This document shows positions 1-5,595 of a stretch of 12,504 bases of DNA, piece after piece (position 1 is the first letter of the stretch; the number at the start of each line of letters is the position of its first letter). The notes beneath the pieces are model-generated. The model saw nothing but the letters and a program-made list of their open reading frames with translations. It did no database searches and had not been told where the DNA came from. The DNA is taken from NCBI RefSeq assembly GCF_014174405.1, contig NZ_JACEGA010000002.1, positions 1 through 12,504 on the forward strand, in the 5' to 3' direction. This DNA comes from Variimorphobacter saccharofermentans (lineage in GTDB: Bacteria > Bacillota > Clostridia > Lachnospirales > Lachnospiraceae). The position numbers and the translations under genes are program-made.

Positions 1-127
1 AAATTTTATGAAGTTGGACAAGTTATTTAATCAGAGAAGGGGAGGGGTGGGGTTGTAACCTTTGCCCCTCTTTTAGAAAGGAAGTGGATGGAATGGCAGT
101 AACATATACACAGGTGCCGGTTAAATT
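1..127. repeat. Terminal direct repeat marking circular closure (left copy)
   Basis: These 127 bases are identical to 12378-12504. The repeat has no target-site or inverted-end structure. It cuts through two genes in a way that makes sense only on a circle: the gene at 12198 ends inside it, and the gene at 93 starts inside it. The length equals a common odd assembly k-mer, so I infer an assembly overlap of a 12,377-bp circular molecule rather than a biological terminal repeat. Confidence 0.9.
42..74 (+). terminator. Hairpin with T-tail between the unknown genes (possible terminator/attenuator)
   Basis: GAGGGG (42-47) can pair with CCCCTC (65-70), with a possible inner GGT/ACC pairing, and TTTT follows at 71-74. 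It lies just after the stop of the gene that ends at position 30 (12407 on the circle) and directly before the ribosome site of the gene at 93. It may therefore be a weak or partial terminator that sets the ratio of the two genes. The short T-run lowers confidence. The same element reappears at 12419-12451. Confidence 0.45.
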
Positions 128-362
128 AGAAATCAATAAAAATACATTGGCCAGTGTTATAGATGTACTTGAAATGATAAACGGTAGTAATCCTAATAAA
201 ATTTATACTATAGAAACATCTTTCCATGTAGGCAACATAGCACAAGCAGATACAGTTATGACCGGAATTGAAACGCTAAAGAACCTGGGGGCCTTAAGCA
301 CTTACCAAGCTGATAGTGCCTTTCGTCAAATTGATGGTTTTAAAAGAAGTTATCTGAAATAG
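93..362 (+). CDS. Small hypothetical protein, 89 aa
   Basis: I do not recognise this protein. The ATG at 93 is preferred over the in-frame GTG at 84, because AGGAAG at 79-84 sits 8 bases before 93 and would overlap the GTG. The product is soluble-looking, with no membrane segment or cysteine motif. It begins MAVTYTQVPVKLEINKNTL and has alternating hydrophobic stretches suggesting a small alpha/beta fold. On the circle it follows the gene that ends at position 30, with a hairpin between them, and is followed by a good terminator at 378. It is therefore the last gene of the transcription unit that runs from the sigma-factor region through 11474-12407. A phage-type accessory protein is possible but unsupported. 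Confidence 0.7.
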   Translation: MAVTYTQVPVKLEINKNTLASVIDVLEMINGSNPNKIYTIETSFHVGNIAQADTVMTGIETLKNLGALSTYQADSAFRQIDGFKRSYLK

Positions 363-377
363 AAAAAGCATATATTT

Positions 378-423
378 ACGCCCTGCAGGTACTACTTTGC
401 CTATGCTTGCGGGGTGTTTTTTG
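378..423 (+). terminator. Rho-independent terminator after the 89-aa gene
   Basis: ACGCCCTGCA (378-387) pairs over ten bases, with two G-U wobbles, with TGCGGGGTGT (408-417). Six or more T follow immediately. An inner AGG/CCT pairing can tighten the 20-base loop. It closes the transcription unit and isolates the recombinase promoter at 464. Confidence 0.85.
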
Positions 424-430
424 TGTTAAG

Positions 431-448
431 AAACACAAGAAGTACAAA
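431..448. promoter_or_regulatory. Two 9-bp repeats upstream of the recombinase promoter
   Basis: Units AAACACAAG and AAGTACAAA lie in tandem 15 bases before the -35 box of the recombinase promoter. The same two units occur in the ParA-partner gene (3121-3201) and, in related form, after the promoter at 8831. I infer a protein-binding site, perhaps for the ribbon-helix-helix protein at 3058. Confidence 0.45.
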
Positions 449-463
449 TTTATTTTATATCTA

Positions 464-492
464 TTGACATTAATTGATAAAAATTATATAAT
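464..492 (+). promoter_or_regulatory. SigA-type promoter for the recombinase operon
   Basis: Perfect TTGACA (464-469) and TATAAT (487-492) are separated by exactly 17 bases. Transcription would start near 499, just before the ribosome site AGAGGTGATG and the ATG at 513. This is a consensus vegetative promoter, so the recombinase should be expressed by the host polymerase without help from the plasmid sigma factor, unless the 9-bp repeats just upstream bind a repressor. Confidence 0.9.
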
Positions 493-512
493 CATCATTA
501 AGAGGTGATGAT

Positions 513-1571
513 ATGAACACGAAGCTACAAGTACAAGAGGTACAAATAACACAAAATGTACAATTTAACGCTTCTTTATTTACCAGGTTTATAGAATATA
601 CAGATGTAAAAGAAACCACCCTTAAAGGCTATGCTGTATGCCTTAGAGCTTTTGCAAGATGGTTGCAAAGGAACAATATAATCCGGCCAACAAGAGAAGA
701 TATTAAAGCCTATAAAGAAGAGCTGGAACGTAGCGACTTTACTGCCGGGACTAAGCAGCAATATTTAAGGGCTGTTAAACACTTCTTCAAATGGACTTCA
801 AGCGAGGGCTTATATCCTAATATTGCCGACAATATTAAGGGTGCCAAGGTAAAACACGACAACACCAAAAAAGACGCTTTAAAGGAATCCGACATCATAA
901 ATATTTGTAATAGCATAGACCGAAACACAACAACAGGAAAAAGAGATTATGCTATGATCCTTCTTTCTGTAACCGGCGGGCTAAGAATTATCGAATTACA
1001 CAGAGCCAACATTGAAGACATCAAGACCATAGCCGGGGAAAAGGTTTTATTCATCCAGGGAAAAGGTAGGGATGAAAAAGATGAATACATCAAACTTGTA
1101 CCGGAAGTACAAGAAGCATTAGAAGCATATCTAAATACCCGTCCAGGAGCTAAAAAGAAAGAAGCCCTTTTTGTCAGCACAAGCAATAACAGCAAAGGGC
1201 AACGCATTACAGAGCCAAGCATAAGCCGATTAATAAAAAATATATTTAGAGCTGCAGGATATGACAGCGATCGAATAACCGCCCACAGTTTAAGACATAC
1301 AGCAGTAACAATGCTTCTTAAAAGCGGAAGTTCCATACAACAAGCTCAACACTTTGCCCGCCATGCAGACCCGGCCACAACAGGAATATACGCCCACAAT
1401 ATTGAAAGGGAAAAGGATCATAGCGAGCAGGCTATATTTAATTATATATTTAAAAAAGATGATGAAAGCAAATTACAGGAAGCCCAGGAGCTTCTGGAAG
1501 AGCTTGACCAGGACGAACTAAATAAAGCATTACAGTATTTAAGATCCATTAGAAAGGAGATGATAGCGTGA
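513..1571 (+). CDS. Tyrosine recombinase, Xer-like, 352 aa
   Basis: It cuts and rejoins DNA through a phosphotyrosine intermediate. On a plasmid it would resolve multimers or integrate and excise the element. All catalytic residues are visible: Arg158 (GGLRIIEL), Lys184 (QGKGR), His258 and Arg261 (HSLRH), His284 (ARHADPATT) and the nucleophile Tyr293 (GIYAH). Residues about 20-110 match the N-terminal SAM-like core-binding domain. Two things are odd. The N-terminus holds a Q-rich run (residues 7-18) encoded by 9-bp GTACAA repeats. After Tyr293 there are 59 more residues, a charged, probably helical or coiled tail far longer than the usual 15-20 in XerC/XerD. AGAGGTGATG precedes the ATG. The stop overlaps the start of the helix-turn-helix gene. 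It could serve resolution or integration; the sequence does not decide. Confidence 0.93.
   Translation: MNTKLQVQEVQITQNVQFNASLFTRFIEYTDVKETTLKGYAVCLRAFARWLQRNNIIRPTREDIKAYKEELERSDFTAGTKQQYLRAVKHFFKWTSSEGLYPNIADNIKGAKVKHDNTKKDALKESDIINICNSIDRNTTTGKRDYAMILLSVTGGLRIIELHRANIEDIKTIAGEKVLFIQGKGRDEKDEYIKLVPEVQEALEAYLNTRPGAKKKEALFVSTSNNSKGQRITEPSISRLIKNIFRAAGYDSDRITAHSLRHTAVTMLLKSGSSIQQAQHFARHADPATTGIYAHNIEREKDHSEQAIFNYIFKKDDESKLQEAQELLEELDQDELNKALQYLRSIRKEMIA
531..566 (+). repeat. In-frame 9-bp GTACAA repeats inside the recombinase gene
   Basis: Four units of nine bases run in frame: GTACAAGAG, GTACAAATA, ACACAAAAT and GTACAATTT. They encode VQE-VQI-TQN-VQF. The region precedes the folded core-binding domain. 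The motif matches the repeats at 431, 3121 and 8860. Confidence 0.55.
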
Positions 1572-1774
1572 GCGCAGGAAGACCTAAAAAAGACTTACAG
1601 CGACCGGAAGATCTGAACCAACTATTTTATAATATTTATGAAACCGCTGATATTCTGGGCGTACACGAAAGAACAGTAAGACGCCTTATTAAGGATAATG
1701 AATTGAAAGCCTTTAAGGTAGGGCGTGTATGGAGAATTTCCAGGGAAGCAATCGAGGAGCTTACGAAAAATTAG
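1568..1774 (+). CDS. Helix-turn-helix DNA-binding protein, excisionase/MerR-type, 68 aa
   Basis: Residues about 22-65 (YNIYETADILGVHERTVRRL followed by a wing with AFKVGRVWRISREAIEEL) are the compact winged helix-turn-helix of the HTH_17/excisionase family. Such proteins bend DNA next to recombination sites or act as small regulators. Translation starts at GTG 1568, in a GTGA overlap with the recombinase stop, with AAGGAG at 1554-1559 and an 8-base spacer, so the two are translationally coupled. This pairing fits recombination directionality control, but the protein could equally repress the downstream partition-replication operon, since a conserved 26-bp site begins inside its last codons. 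The N-terminal 15 residues are basic and probably disordered. Confidence 0.85.
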   Translation: MSAGRPKKDLQRPEDLNQLFYNIYETADILGVHERTVRRLIKDNELKAFKVGRVWRISREAIEELTKN

Positions 1775-1794
1775 ACGTATAACTTAACGTAGAA
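1769..1794 (+). promoter_or_regulatory. 26-bp conserved site, copy 1, before the partition-replication operon
   Basis: AATTA, two variable bases, C, then GTATAACTTAACGTAGAA. Copies 2 and 3 lie at 5038-5063 (+) and 8771-8796 (-). The core GT..AACTTAAC is shared with the origin iterons. It lies 13 bases before the ATG at 1808 and overlaps its probable promoter: TATAAC at 1778-1783 could be a -10 box, but no -35 is conserved among copies. It may be an initiator operator or a promoter for the plasmid sigma factor. Confidence 0.6.
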
Positions 1795-1807
1795 AGAGAG
1801 GGATAAA

Positions 1808-2056
1808 ATGACGTTACAAAACTTTCTTAAAATGCACCAGGGCGGTTGCGTTCAAGATTGCGTATCTATTCAACAAGAACCTTACAATTATGATAAACAC
1901 AAGTATGAAAAAACCTTCTTTGAGGAAGCCGCCCAAGAAGAGATTATCAATTCAGAAATATTTAAAGAAATCCGGAACAAACAAGTAGACCACTTCAATA
2001 TCATTGGTGGCGGTATGTATAAAGTGGAGCTTTGCATTTATCTGAAAGGAGAATAA
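1808..2056 (+). CDS. Hypothetical protein, 82 aa
   Basis: I do not recognise this protein. It starts at ATG 1808 after GAGAGGG. It has two early cysteines (GGCVQDCVS), an acidic helical middle and a C-terminal strand-rich end (VDHFNIIGGGMYKVELCIYL). It is the first gene of the run that continues through a second small gene, ParA, the ribbon-helix-helix protein and the initiator, with only one base to the next ribosome-linked start. Its position suggests a plasmid maintenance accessory, but nothing in the sequence shows function. Confidence 0.7.
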   Translation: MTLQNFLKMHQGGCVQDCVSIQQEPYNYDKHKYEKTFFEEAAQEEIINSEIFKEIRNKQVDHFNIIGGGMYKVELCIYLKGE

Positions 2057-2057
2057 T

Positions 2058-2282
2058 ATGCACACAATAAATAATGAAACCAATACGATTGATGAATTTA
2101 AGCGGCTTAAAGCATATTTAGAACAGAGAGCCAAAGAACACTATGAGAACCACAAGAAAGCCTTTGAAAATTGGCGGTTTGGAGAAATTGACAAAGTATG
2201 GATAGACAAAGACGGATTTATCTGTATTCAGTATGATAGTGGTGATTGGTGGCCCTACAAAGAGAATGGGGAGTGGTGGTAG
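2058..2282 (+). CDS. Hypothetical protein, 74 aa, Trp-rich C-terminus
   Basis: I do not recognise this protein. AAAGGAG precedes the ATG at 2058, one base after the previous stop. Residues 1-48 look helical and charged. The C-terminal part reads as beta strands rich in aromatics (VWIDKDGFICIQYDSGDWW, ending GEWW). The stop TAG at 2280-2282 is one base from the ParA start, so it is co-transcribed and probably coupled with parA. Confidence 0.7.
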   Translation: MHTINNETNTIDEFKRLKAYLEQRAKEHYENHKKAFENWRFGEIDKVWIDKDGFICIQYDSGDWWPYKENGEWW

Positions 2283-2283
2283 A

Positions 2284-3042
2284 ATGAGCAGAACAATAAC
2301 TATAACCAATCAAAAAGGCGGTGTAGGAAAGACCACTACAGCCCACGCCATAGCTACCGGATTAAACCATAGAGGACTTAAAACCCTTTTAGTGGATCTT
2401 GATCCACAAAGTAATTTAACGTATACAATGGGCGCAGATGGAAGCACACCGACCATATATGAGTTATTCAATGAAGAAATTAAAAACCCCTCTTCTGTTA
2501 TCCATCATATGGAACACGGAGATCTTATACCAGGCAGCTTACTACTTGCCGGGGCAGATATGGAATATACAAAGCCTGGGCGTGAATATATCCTTAATGA
2601 GATCCTAGAGCCTTTAAAGGGTGATTATGAATATATTGTTATTGATACTCCACCCGCACTTGGAATACTTACTATAAATGCCCTAACCGCTTCAAATAGC
2701 CTTATTATTCCCATGGGTGCAGATATATATAGCTTACAAGGCTTAAGCCAATTAAGGGGGCTTGTAGACAACGTAAGGAAGTATTGTAATAAAGATCTTA
2801 TTGTAGAGGGCTTACTAATAACAAGATATAATAAAAGAGCAATTATCAGTAGAAACTTAAAAGAGGTTATGCAGGAAACAGCTAAGCAGTTAGAAACCAA
2901 GGTATTTGATACAGTTATAAGAGAGGGTATAGCGATCAAAGAAGCCCAGGCAATGCAAACTACCATATACGATAATTCACCCAATGCGAACGTAACGCAG
3001 GACTATAGCAGCCTATTGGATGAGCTGTTAAATAAAAGGTAA
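2284..3042 (+). CDS. parA: ParA-family partition ATPase, 252 aa
   Basis: It is a deviant-Walker ATPase that positions and segregates plasmid copies along the nucleoid together with a centromere-binding partner. Visible motifs are the deviant Walker A KGGVGKTT (residues 11-18), the A' motif VDLDPQSN (38-44) and the Walker B IDTPPALG (120-127). It is short and lacks the N-terminal DNA-binding domain of type Ia ParA, so it resembles type Ib/Soj-like proteins, which pair with small ribbon-helix-helix partners; such a gene follows 15 bases later. The ATG at 2284 is chosen because the ATP-binding strand begins at once (MSRTITITNQ) and GGGGAG lies at 2268-2273. The in-frame start further upstream would overlap the preceding gene by 50 bases. 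Confidence 0.93.
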   Translation: MSRTITITNQKGGVGKTTTAHAIATGLNHRGLKTLLVDLDPQSNLTYTMGADGSTPTIYELFNEEIKNPSSVIHHMEHGDLIPGSLLLAGADMEYTKPGREYILNEILEPLKGDYEYIVIDTPPALGILTINALTASNSLIIPMGADIYSLQGLSQLRGLVDNVRKYCNKDLIVEGLLITRYNKRAIISRNLKEVMQETAKQLETKVFDTVIREGIAIKEAQAMQTTIYDNSPNANVTQDYSSLLDELLNKR

Positions 3043-3057
3043 AGAGAGGTTATTATA

Positions 3058-3390
3058 ATGGCGAAAGACTATACCGACAAATTAAAAAATGTTTCTGAAA
3101 AGTTTTTTACAGGAATACAACCGACACAAGAAACTCATAATATACAAGAAGAACATGAAGTACAAGAAGTATATGAAGCGCAACAAGTACAACAAACACA
3201 AGGTAAAAAAGGCTTTAAAATGCAGCGTATTAATATGGCATTTACCCCGGACAATATAGACTTTATCAGAATAATGGCTAAGATCAAAGGGCAGACAATG
3301 ACGCAATTCGTCAACAGCATATTAGACCAAGAAAGAGAAGCCAAAGAAGAGGTGTACCAAGAAGCTAAGAAGCTGATAGAAAAACTCTAA
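3058..3390 (+). CDS. Ribbon-helix-helix ParA-partner (centromere-binding) protein, 110 aa
   Basis: Residues about 54-92 (KMQRINMAFTPDNIDFIRIM then a second helix with MTQFVNSILDQ) fit the MetJ/Arc ribbon-helix-helix fold: a beta strand that inserts in the DNA groove, then two helices for dimerisation. Known ParG/omega-type partners have this layout, with a flexible N-terminus that stimulates ParA. Here the N-terminus (1-20) is followed by an unusual three-residue repeat, PTQ-ETH-NIQ-EEH-EVQ-EVY-EAQ-QVQ-QTQ (22-48), encoded by nine 9-bp units. Because the same 9-bp motif occurs in non-coding DNA, I infer that the gene carries its own binding sites. A charged helix (92-110) ends the protein. 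The ribosome site AGAGAGG precedes ATG 3058. A repressor role is an alternative or additional function. Confidence 0.8.
   Translation: MAKDYTDKLKNVSEKFFTGIQPTQETHNIQEEHEVQEVYEAQQVQQTQGKKGFKMQRINMAFTPDNIDFIRIMAKIKGQTMTQFVNSILDQEREAKEEVYQEAKKLIEKL
3121..3201 (+). repeat. Nine in-frame 9-bp repeats in the ParA-partner gene (candidate centromere)
   Basis: Exactly 81 bases divide into nine 9-bp units. The best conserved are GAAGTACAA (3157-3165) and CAAGTACAA (3184-3192); others are degenerate (GAAACTCAT, AATATACAA, GAAGAACAT, GAAGTATAT, GAAGCGCAA, CAAACACAA). Ribbon-helix-helix centromere binders are known to bind short tandem repeats. I infer a parS-like array inside the coding region. Confidence 0.5.
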
Positions 3391-3408
3391 GGCAGGTGAC
3401 GAACACGA

Positions 3409-4734
3409 ATGACTAGCGAAAATTATTTTGATATGTTGGATCGGTTTATGAAATCACATGACAATTTAACAAAACATAAATATGCAGTTGAAGATCTTGA
3501 AAATCAATTATGCAGCCTGCCGGGGGTGACAGAAGAGCAGGGAAACCTTATCATTTATTTTCTTTCCAGGCATTGTCTTTTTGGCGATTATGCGGATATT
3601 TTAAGTCTTGTTATACAGGATATTTCAGAAAACGGAGTAGATAAAGTATTAAAAGAAATTCATGAAATAGAGGAAAGCCAGGAAAATGACGATTTCTTAT
3701 TCAATCTAAAGAAGACATCTAAAAGCAACAGGCCTTTAATAGTTACCAATGATGAAGAAATAGAAACTCTCCCTGGTAAACCAACTGAAATGTTCTTCAA
3801 AAATATCACAAAGCTTGCTAAAAATATGCCTAGCAATAATTTGAACAGGGAATTAACCCTCACTGTTTCCGGACAAAAAAGCAAGAAAAAGGTGAAAATA
3901 AAGGCGGAAATAACAGCCCTTATAATAAAGGATAAGAATGTAAATATTAATTCCCCTATTAACTTTTATGATATGTTAATTCTGGATGCTATTGATTCCC
4001 TATGGGAAGCTGGTAATTATATTTTTACAAGTGACATGGTCGCTAGAGTGGCTAAGTTTCTAGGCGGAAGCGCTTATATTAAAGACAATGCAGTAATGCA
4101 AGTAGAAGAAAGTATAGAGAAGTTAAGAGGTACGAAAGTAACAATAACATATACAGATCAGTTAAATATGTATCGAAAAGCGCATGAAAAAGTTGATAAA
4201 GCAGTCTTAGACGATATGGCGCTTTCCTTAACTGGTGCAACCGTTAAAGCCGGGGGCAATATTGTAAAGGGCTATCAATTCAACACTATGCCTATTCTAT
4301 GGAGATATGCTAAAGACGTCGGCAATTATACATCCATTGAAATCAGCAAGATGAATACAAAAGATTGTTTAAAAGCCACTGACGGTATATCTATTATGAA
4401 AAGCTATATTTTCGGAAGAATAGCCGAAATGAAAAATGAAAAAAGGAAAAGCATGAACCGTATCAGATACAGGGAAATTTATGAACAGGTAGGCCTTATC
4501 TCAATGGAAGATAATGAAAAATATGATAACGGTAAATATAAGAAGCCTTTAAAGGATATTAACTGTCCTAAGGAAAAAGCCAGGGACATAAGAAATAATG
4601 CGAAAATATTTCTCAATCATCTTGTAAAACAGGATTACATAAAGGGCTTCAAAGAATACAGCTACGCAGACATAAAAGATAACGAAGGAGAAGACAAAAG
4701 AACAAAAGTAGGATTGGAAATTTTCTATCAGTAG
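3409..4734 (+). CDS. rep: Plasmid replication initiator protein, 441 aa
   Basis: I call this the initiator from context and a partial fold match. It is the largest gene of the partition operon, and two base pairs after its stop a set of four perfect 19-bp iterons begins. The region from about residue 170 (NINSPINFYDMLILDAIDSL, then TSDMVARVAKFLGG) resembles the winged-helix domains of iteron-binding Rep proteins, followed by a second basic helical region (about 320-400, with ISIMKSYIFGRIAEMKNEKR). The first 110 residues are an acidic helical extension, and basic KSKKKVKIK lies near 155. That is longer than typical Rep_3 initiators of 250-350 residues. AGGTGA (3394-3399) with a 9-base spacer sets the ATG at 3409. 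The iteron-like core at 1769 suggests autoregulation of its own operon. Confidence 0.75.
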   Translation: MTSENYFDMLDRFMKSHDNLTKHKYAVEDLENQLCSLPGVTEEQGNLIIYFLSRHCLFGDYADILSLVIQDISENGVDKVLKEIHEIEESQENDDFLFNLKKTSKSNRPLIVTNDEEIETLPGKPTEMFFKNITKLAKNMPSNNLNRELTLTVSGQKSKKKVKIKAEITALIIKDKNVNINSPINFYDMLILDAIDSLWEAGNYIFTSDMVARVAKFLGGSAYIKDNAVMQVEESIEKLRGTKVTITYTDQLNMYRKAHEKVDKAVLDDMALSLTGATVKAGGNIVKGYQFNTMPILWRYAKDVGNYTSIEISKMNTKDCLKATDGISIMKSYIFGRIAEMKNEKRKSMNRIRYREIYEQVGLISMEDNEKYDNGKYKKPLKDINCPKEKARDIRNNAKIFLNHLVKQDYIKGFKEYSYADIKDNEGEDKRTKVGLEIFYQ

Positions 4735-4735
4735 T

Positions 4736-4829
4736 GGGTGCAACTTAACTACACTAGGGGTGCAACTTAACTACACCAAAATAAAAAAGGGTGCAACTTA
4801 ACTACACTAGGGGTGCAACTTAACTACAC
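4736..4829 (+). repeat. Four 19-bp iterons (initiator binding sites)
   Basis: Perfect copies of GGGTGCAACTTAACTACAC lie at 4736-4754, 4758-4776, 4789-4807 and 4811-4829. Start-to-start distances are 22, 31 and 22 bases, close to two and three helical turns, so all copies lie on about one face of the DNA. A 45-base block (two iterons plus CAAA) is exactly duplicated at 4736-4780 and 4789-4833, so the array arose by doubling of a pair. Confidence 0.92.
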
Positions 4830-4928
4830 CAAACTCGAATGCAATTATAAGGACAAACTCTTTGTTATCAAGCCTTTAAGGGGTACTCTCTAAATTGGGT
4901 ATAAGTAAACTGTAGGTACTACAGTATG

Positions 4929-4988
4929 TTTACTGTAGTGCCAGCCATGCCCCCTATTTACAAAGGGGCATGGCGTGGCTATAGTAAA
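4929..4988. repeat. Long imperfect inverted repeat beside the iterons
   Basis: The left arm, TTTACTGTAG then TGCCA then GCCATGCCCC, mirrors the right arm 4965-4988 over about 25 bases. The inner 10-bp stem GCCATGCCCC/GGGGCATGGC is perfect and the loop is 11 bases. GGCTATA in the right arm (4977-4983) can instead pair with TATAGCC at 5002-5008, giving a competing structure. No T-run follows, so it is not an obvious terminator. A single-strand origin, a replication fork stop or a transfer origin are possible. Confidence 0.6.
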
Positions 4989-5037
4989 TTCAAAAGGTAA
5001 ATATAGCCTATAAACAGCGGCAAAAAGATTAATGCAG

Positions 5038-5063
5038 AATTATCCGTATAACTTAACATAGAA
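5038..5063 (+). promoter_or_regulatory. 26-bp conserved site, copy 2, between origin and leader
   Basis: AATTA, TC, C, then GTATAACTTAACATAGAA. It differs from copy 1 (1769) in the two variable bases and one A/G. It points toward the 5263-5938 genes. If TATAAC (5047-5052) is a -10 box, the transcript would start near 5059, just ahead of the leader hairpins. Confidence 0.55.
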
Positions 5064-5067
5064 TATT

Positions 5068-5231
5068 AAGCCCTCTTAAAGGCTTCAATATAAACTCACG
5101 CTGAAAGGAGTGATCCTCATATGAGAGTATTAAAATAAGCCACGCTACACTTGCAGGCGAAACGTGGCTTAGCACTAGGAATAGAACTCAACGAACTATA
5201 CCCAGGCAATGTCATTATATCATTGTCCTGG
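5068..5231 (+). promoter_or_regulatory. Leader with three hairpins (possible attenuator)
   Basis: Hairpin A pairs AAGCC (5068-5072) with GGCTT (5081-5085). Hairpin B pairs TAAGCCACG (5136-5144) with CGTGGCTTA (5163-5171), nine perfect pairs. Hairpin C pairs CCAGGCAATG (5202-5211) with CATTGTCCTGG (5221-5231), one bulge. The AAGCC/GGCTT strands of A and B can swap partners. A five-codon frame with a strong ribosome site ends at the foot of hairpin B. No T-run follows any stem, so translational rather than transcriptional control would be implied. This is inference from architecture only. Confidence 0.45.
5121..5138 (+). CDS. Possible five-residue leader peptide (MRVLK)
   Basis: ATG AGA GTA TTA AAA TAA follows AAAGGAG (5104-5110), which continues as TGAT toward the full anti-16S complement, with a 10-base spacer. 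The stop codon is the first three bases of the nine-pair hairpin at 5136-5171. The start codon lies in the palindrome CTCATATGAG (5116-5125). Ribosome loading here would touch the hairpin foot, as in leader-peptide control. I know of no named leader with this sequence, and it could be chance. Confidence 0.35.
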   Translation: MRVLK

Positions 5232-5262
5232 AAATAAAACAAGAAAAGGAGAATTGCATATT

Positions 5263-5595
5263 ATGACAAGCTTAGAAGAATTAAGAATGAAGAACGAGTT
5301 TTCAGAAAAATTAGACAACGCTGAAATGAACCTAGATAAGGTTAGAACATTGGTAGGAGATCTTCTTGAAGAATACAATATGTACGATCCGAGAAAAACA
5401 GCTGAAAAGTTGCAATACGAAGCTTCCAGAGTAATGACTTATCTTGAAATAGTTTTCGATTATGTGATAGATACGCATAACGATATAGCAGCTATTCAAG
5501 AAGAGTTACACACCAGATCAAAAAATTTAAGAAAATTATGCGTTGCAAGCGGAGAACTTGAAAGGACACCAGGGGAGGTATTGGGAAATGAGTAG
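5263..5595 (+). CDS. Hypothetical helical protein, 110 aa
   Basis: I do not recognise this protein. The ATG at 5263 follows AAGGAG (5246-5251) with an 11-base spacer. The in-frame ATG at 5209 has no ribosome site and lies inside a hairpin, so I reject it. The product is nearly all alpha-helical with heptad-like spacing (MTSLEELRMKNEFSEKLDNA and so on) and probably forms a coiled-coil bundle. It overlaps the next gene by 8 bases, so the two are translationally coupled, and both precede the primase-helicase. A role as a replication accessory is possible from position only. Confidence 0.75.
   Translation: MTSLEELRMKNEFSEKLDNAEMNLDKVRTLVGDLLEEYNMYDPRKTAEKLQYEASRVMTYLEIVFDYVIDTHNDIAAIQEELHTRSKNLRKLCVASGELERTPGEVLGNE

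Larger units (their letters stand above)
4735..5037. other. Probable replication origin region (oriV), no genes
   Basis: This stretch carries the iterons (4736-4829), a short AT-rich segment, a CTGTAG-GTA-CTACAG palindrome at 4910-4924 with a third CTGTAG at 4933-4938, and a long inverted repeat at 4929-4988. It lies directly after the initiator gene, as in many iteron plasmids. I see no clear DnaA box. No reading frame here has a ribosome site. Confidence 0.65.

Noticed and set aside
38..56. G-quadruplex in GGGGAGGGGTGGGG
   Set aside because: Only three G-runs are present and the DNA also fits a simple hairpin with the C-rich run at 65-70.
1..127. Long terminal repeats of a mobile element or linear phage
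   Set aside because: Genes run through the junction in frame and there are no inverted ends or packaging genes. Circular assembly overlap explains it fully.
1105..1131. Further 9-bp repeats (AAGTACAAG, AAGCATTAG, AAGCATATC) in the recombinase gene
   Set aside because: They encode the VPEVQEALEAYL segment common in tyrosine recombinases, and only one unit matches well, so coding constraint is enough.
947..1336. Minus-strand reading frame inside the recombinase gene
   Set aside because: It is antisense to a gene with intact catalytic motifs, has no ribosome site and encodes low-complexity hydrophobic sequence. The other antisense frames in this window look the same.
4736..4829. CRISPR array
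   Set aside because: The repeats are 19 bases with 3-12 base spacers, repeated spacers and no cas genes. They are iterons next to a rep gene.
4929..4988. Terminator of the rep operon
   Set aside because: The stem is strong but ATTCAAAAGG follows, with no T-run, and the arms extend well past a terminator's usual size.
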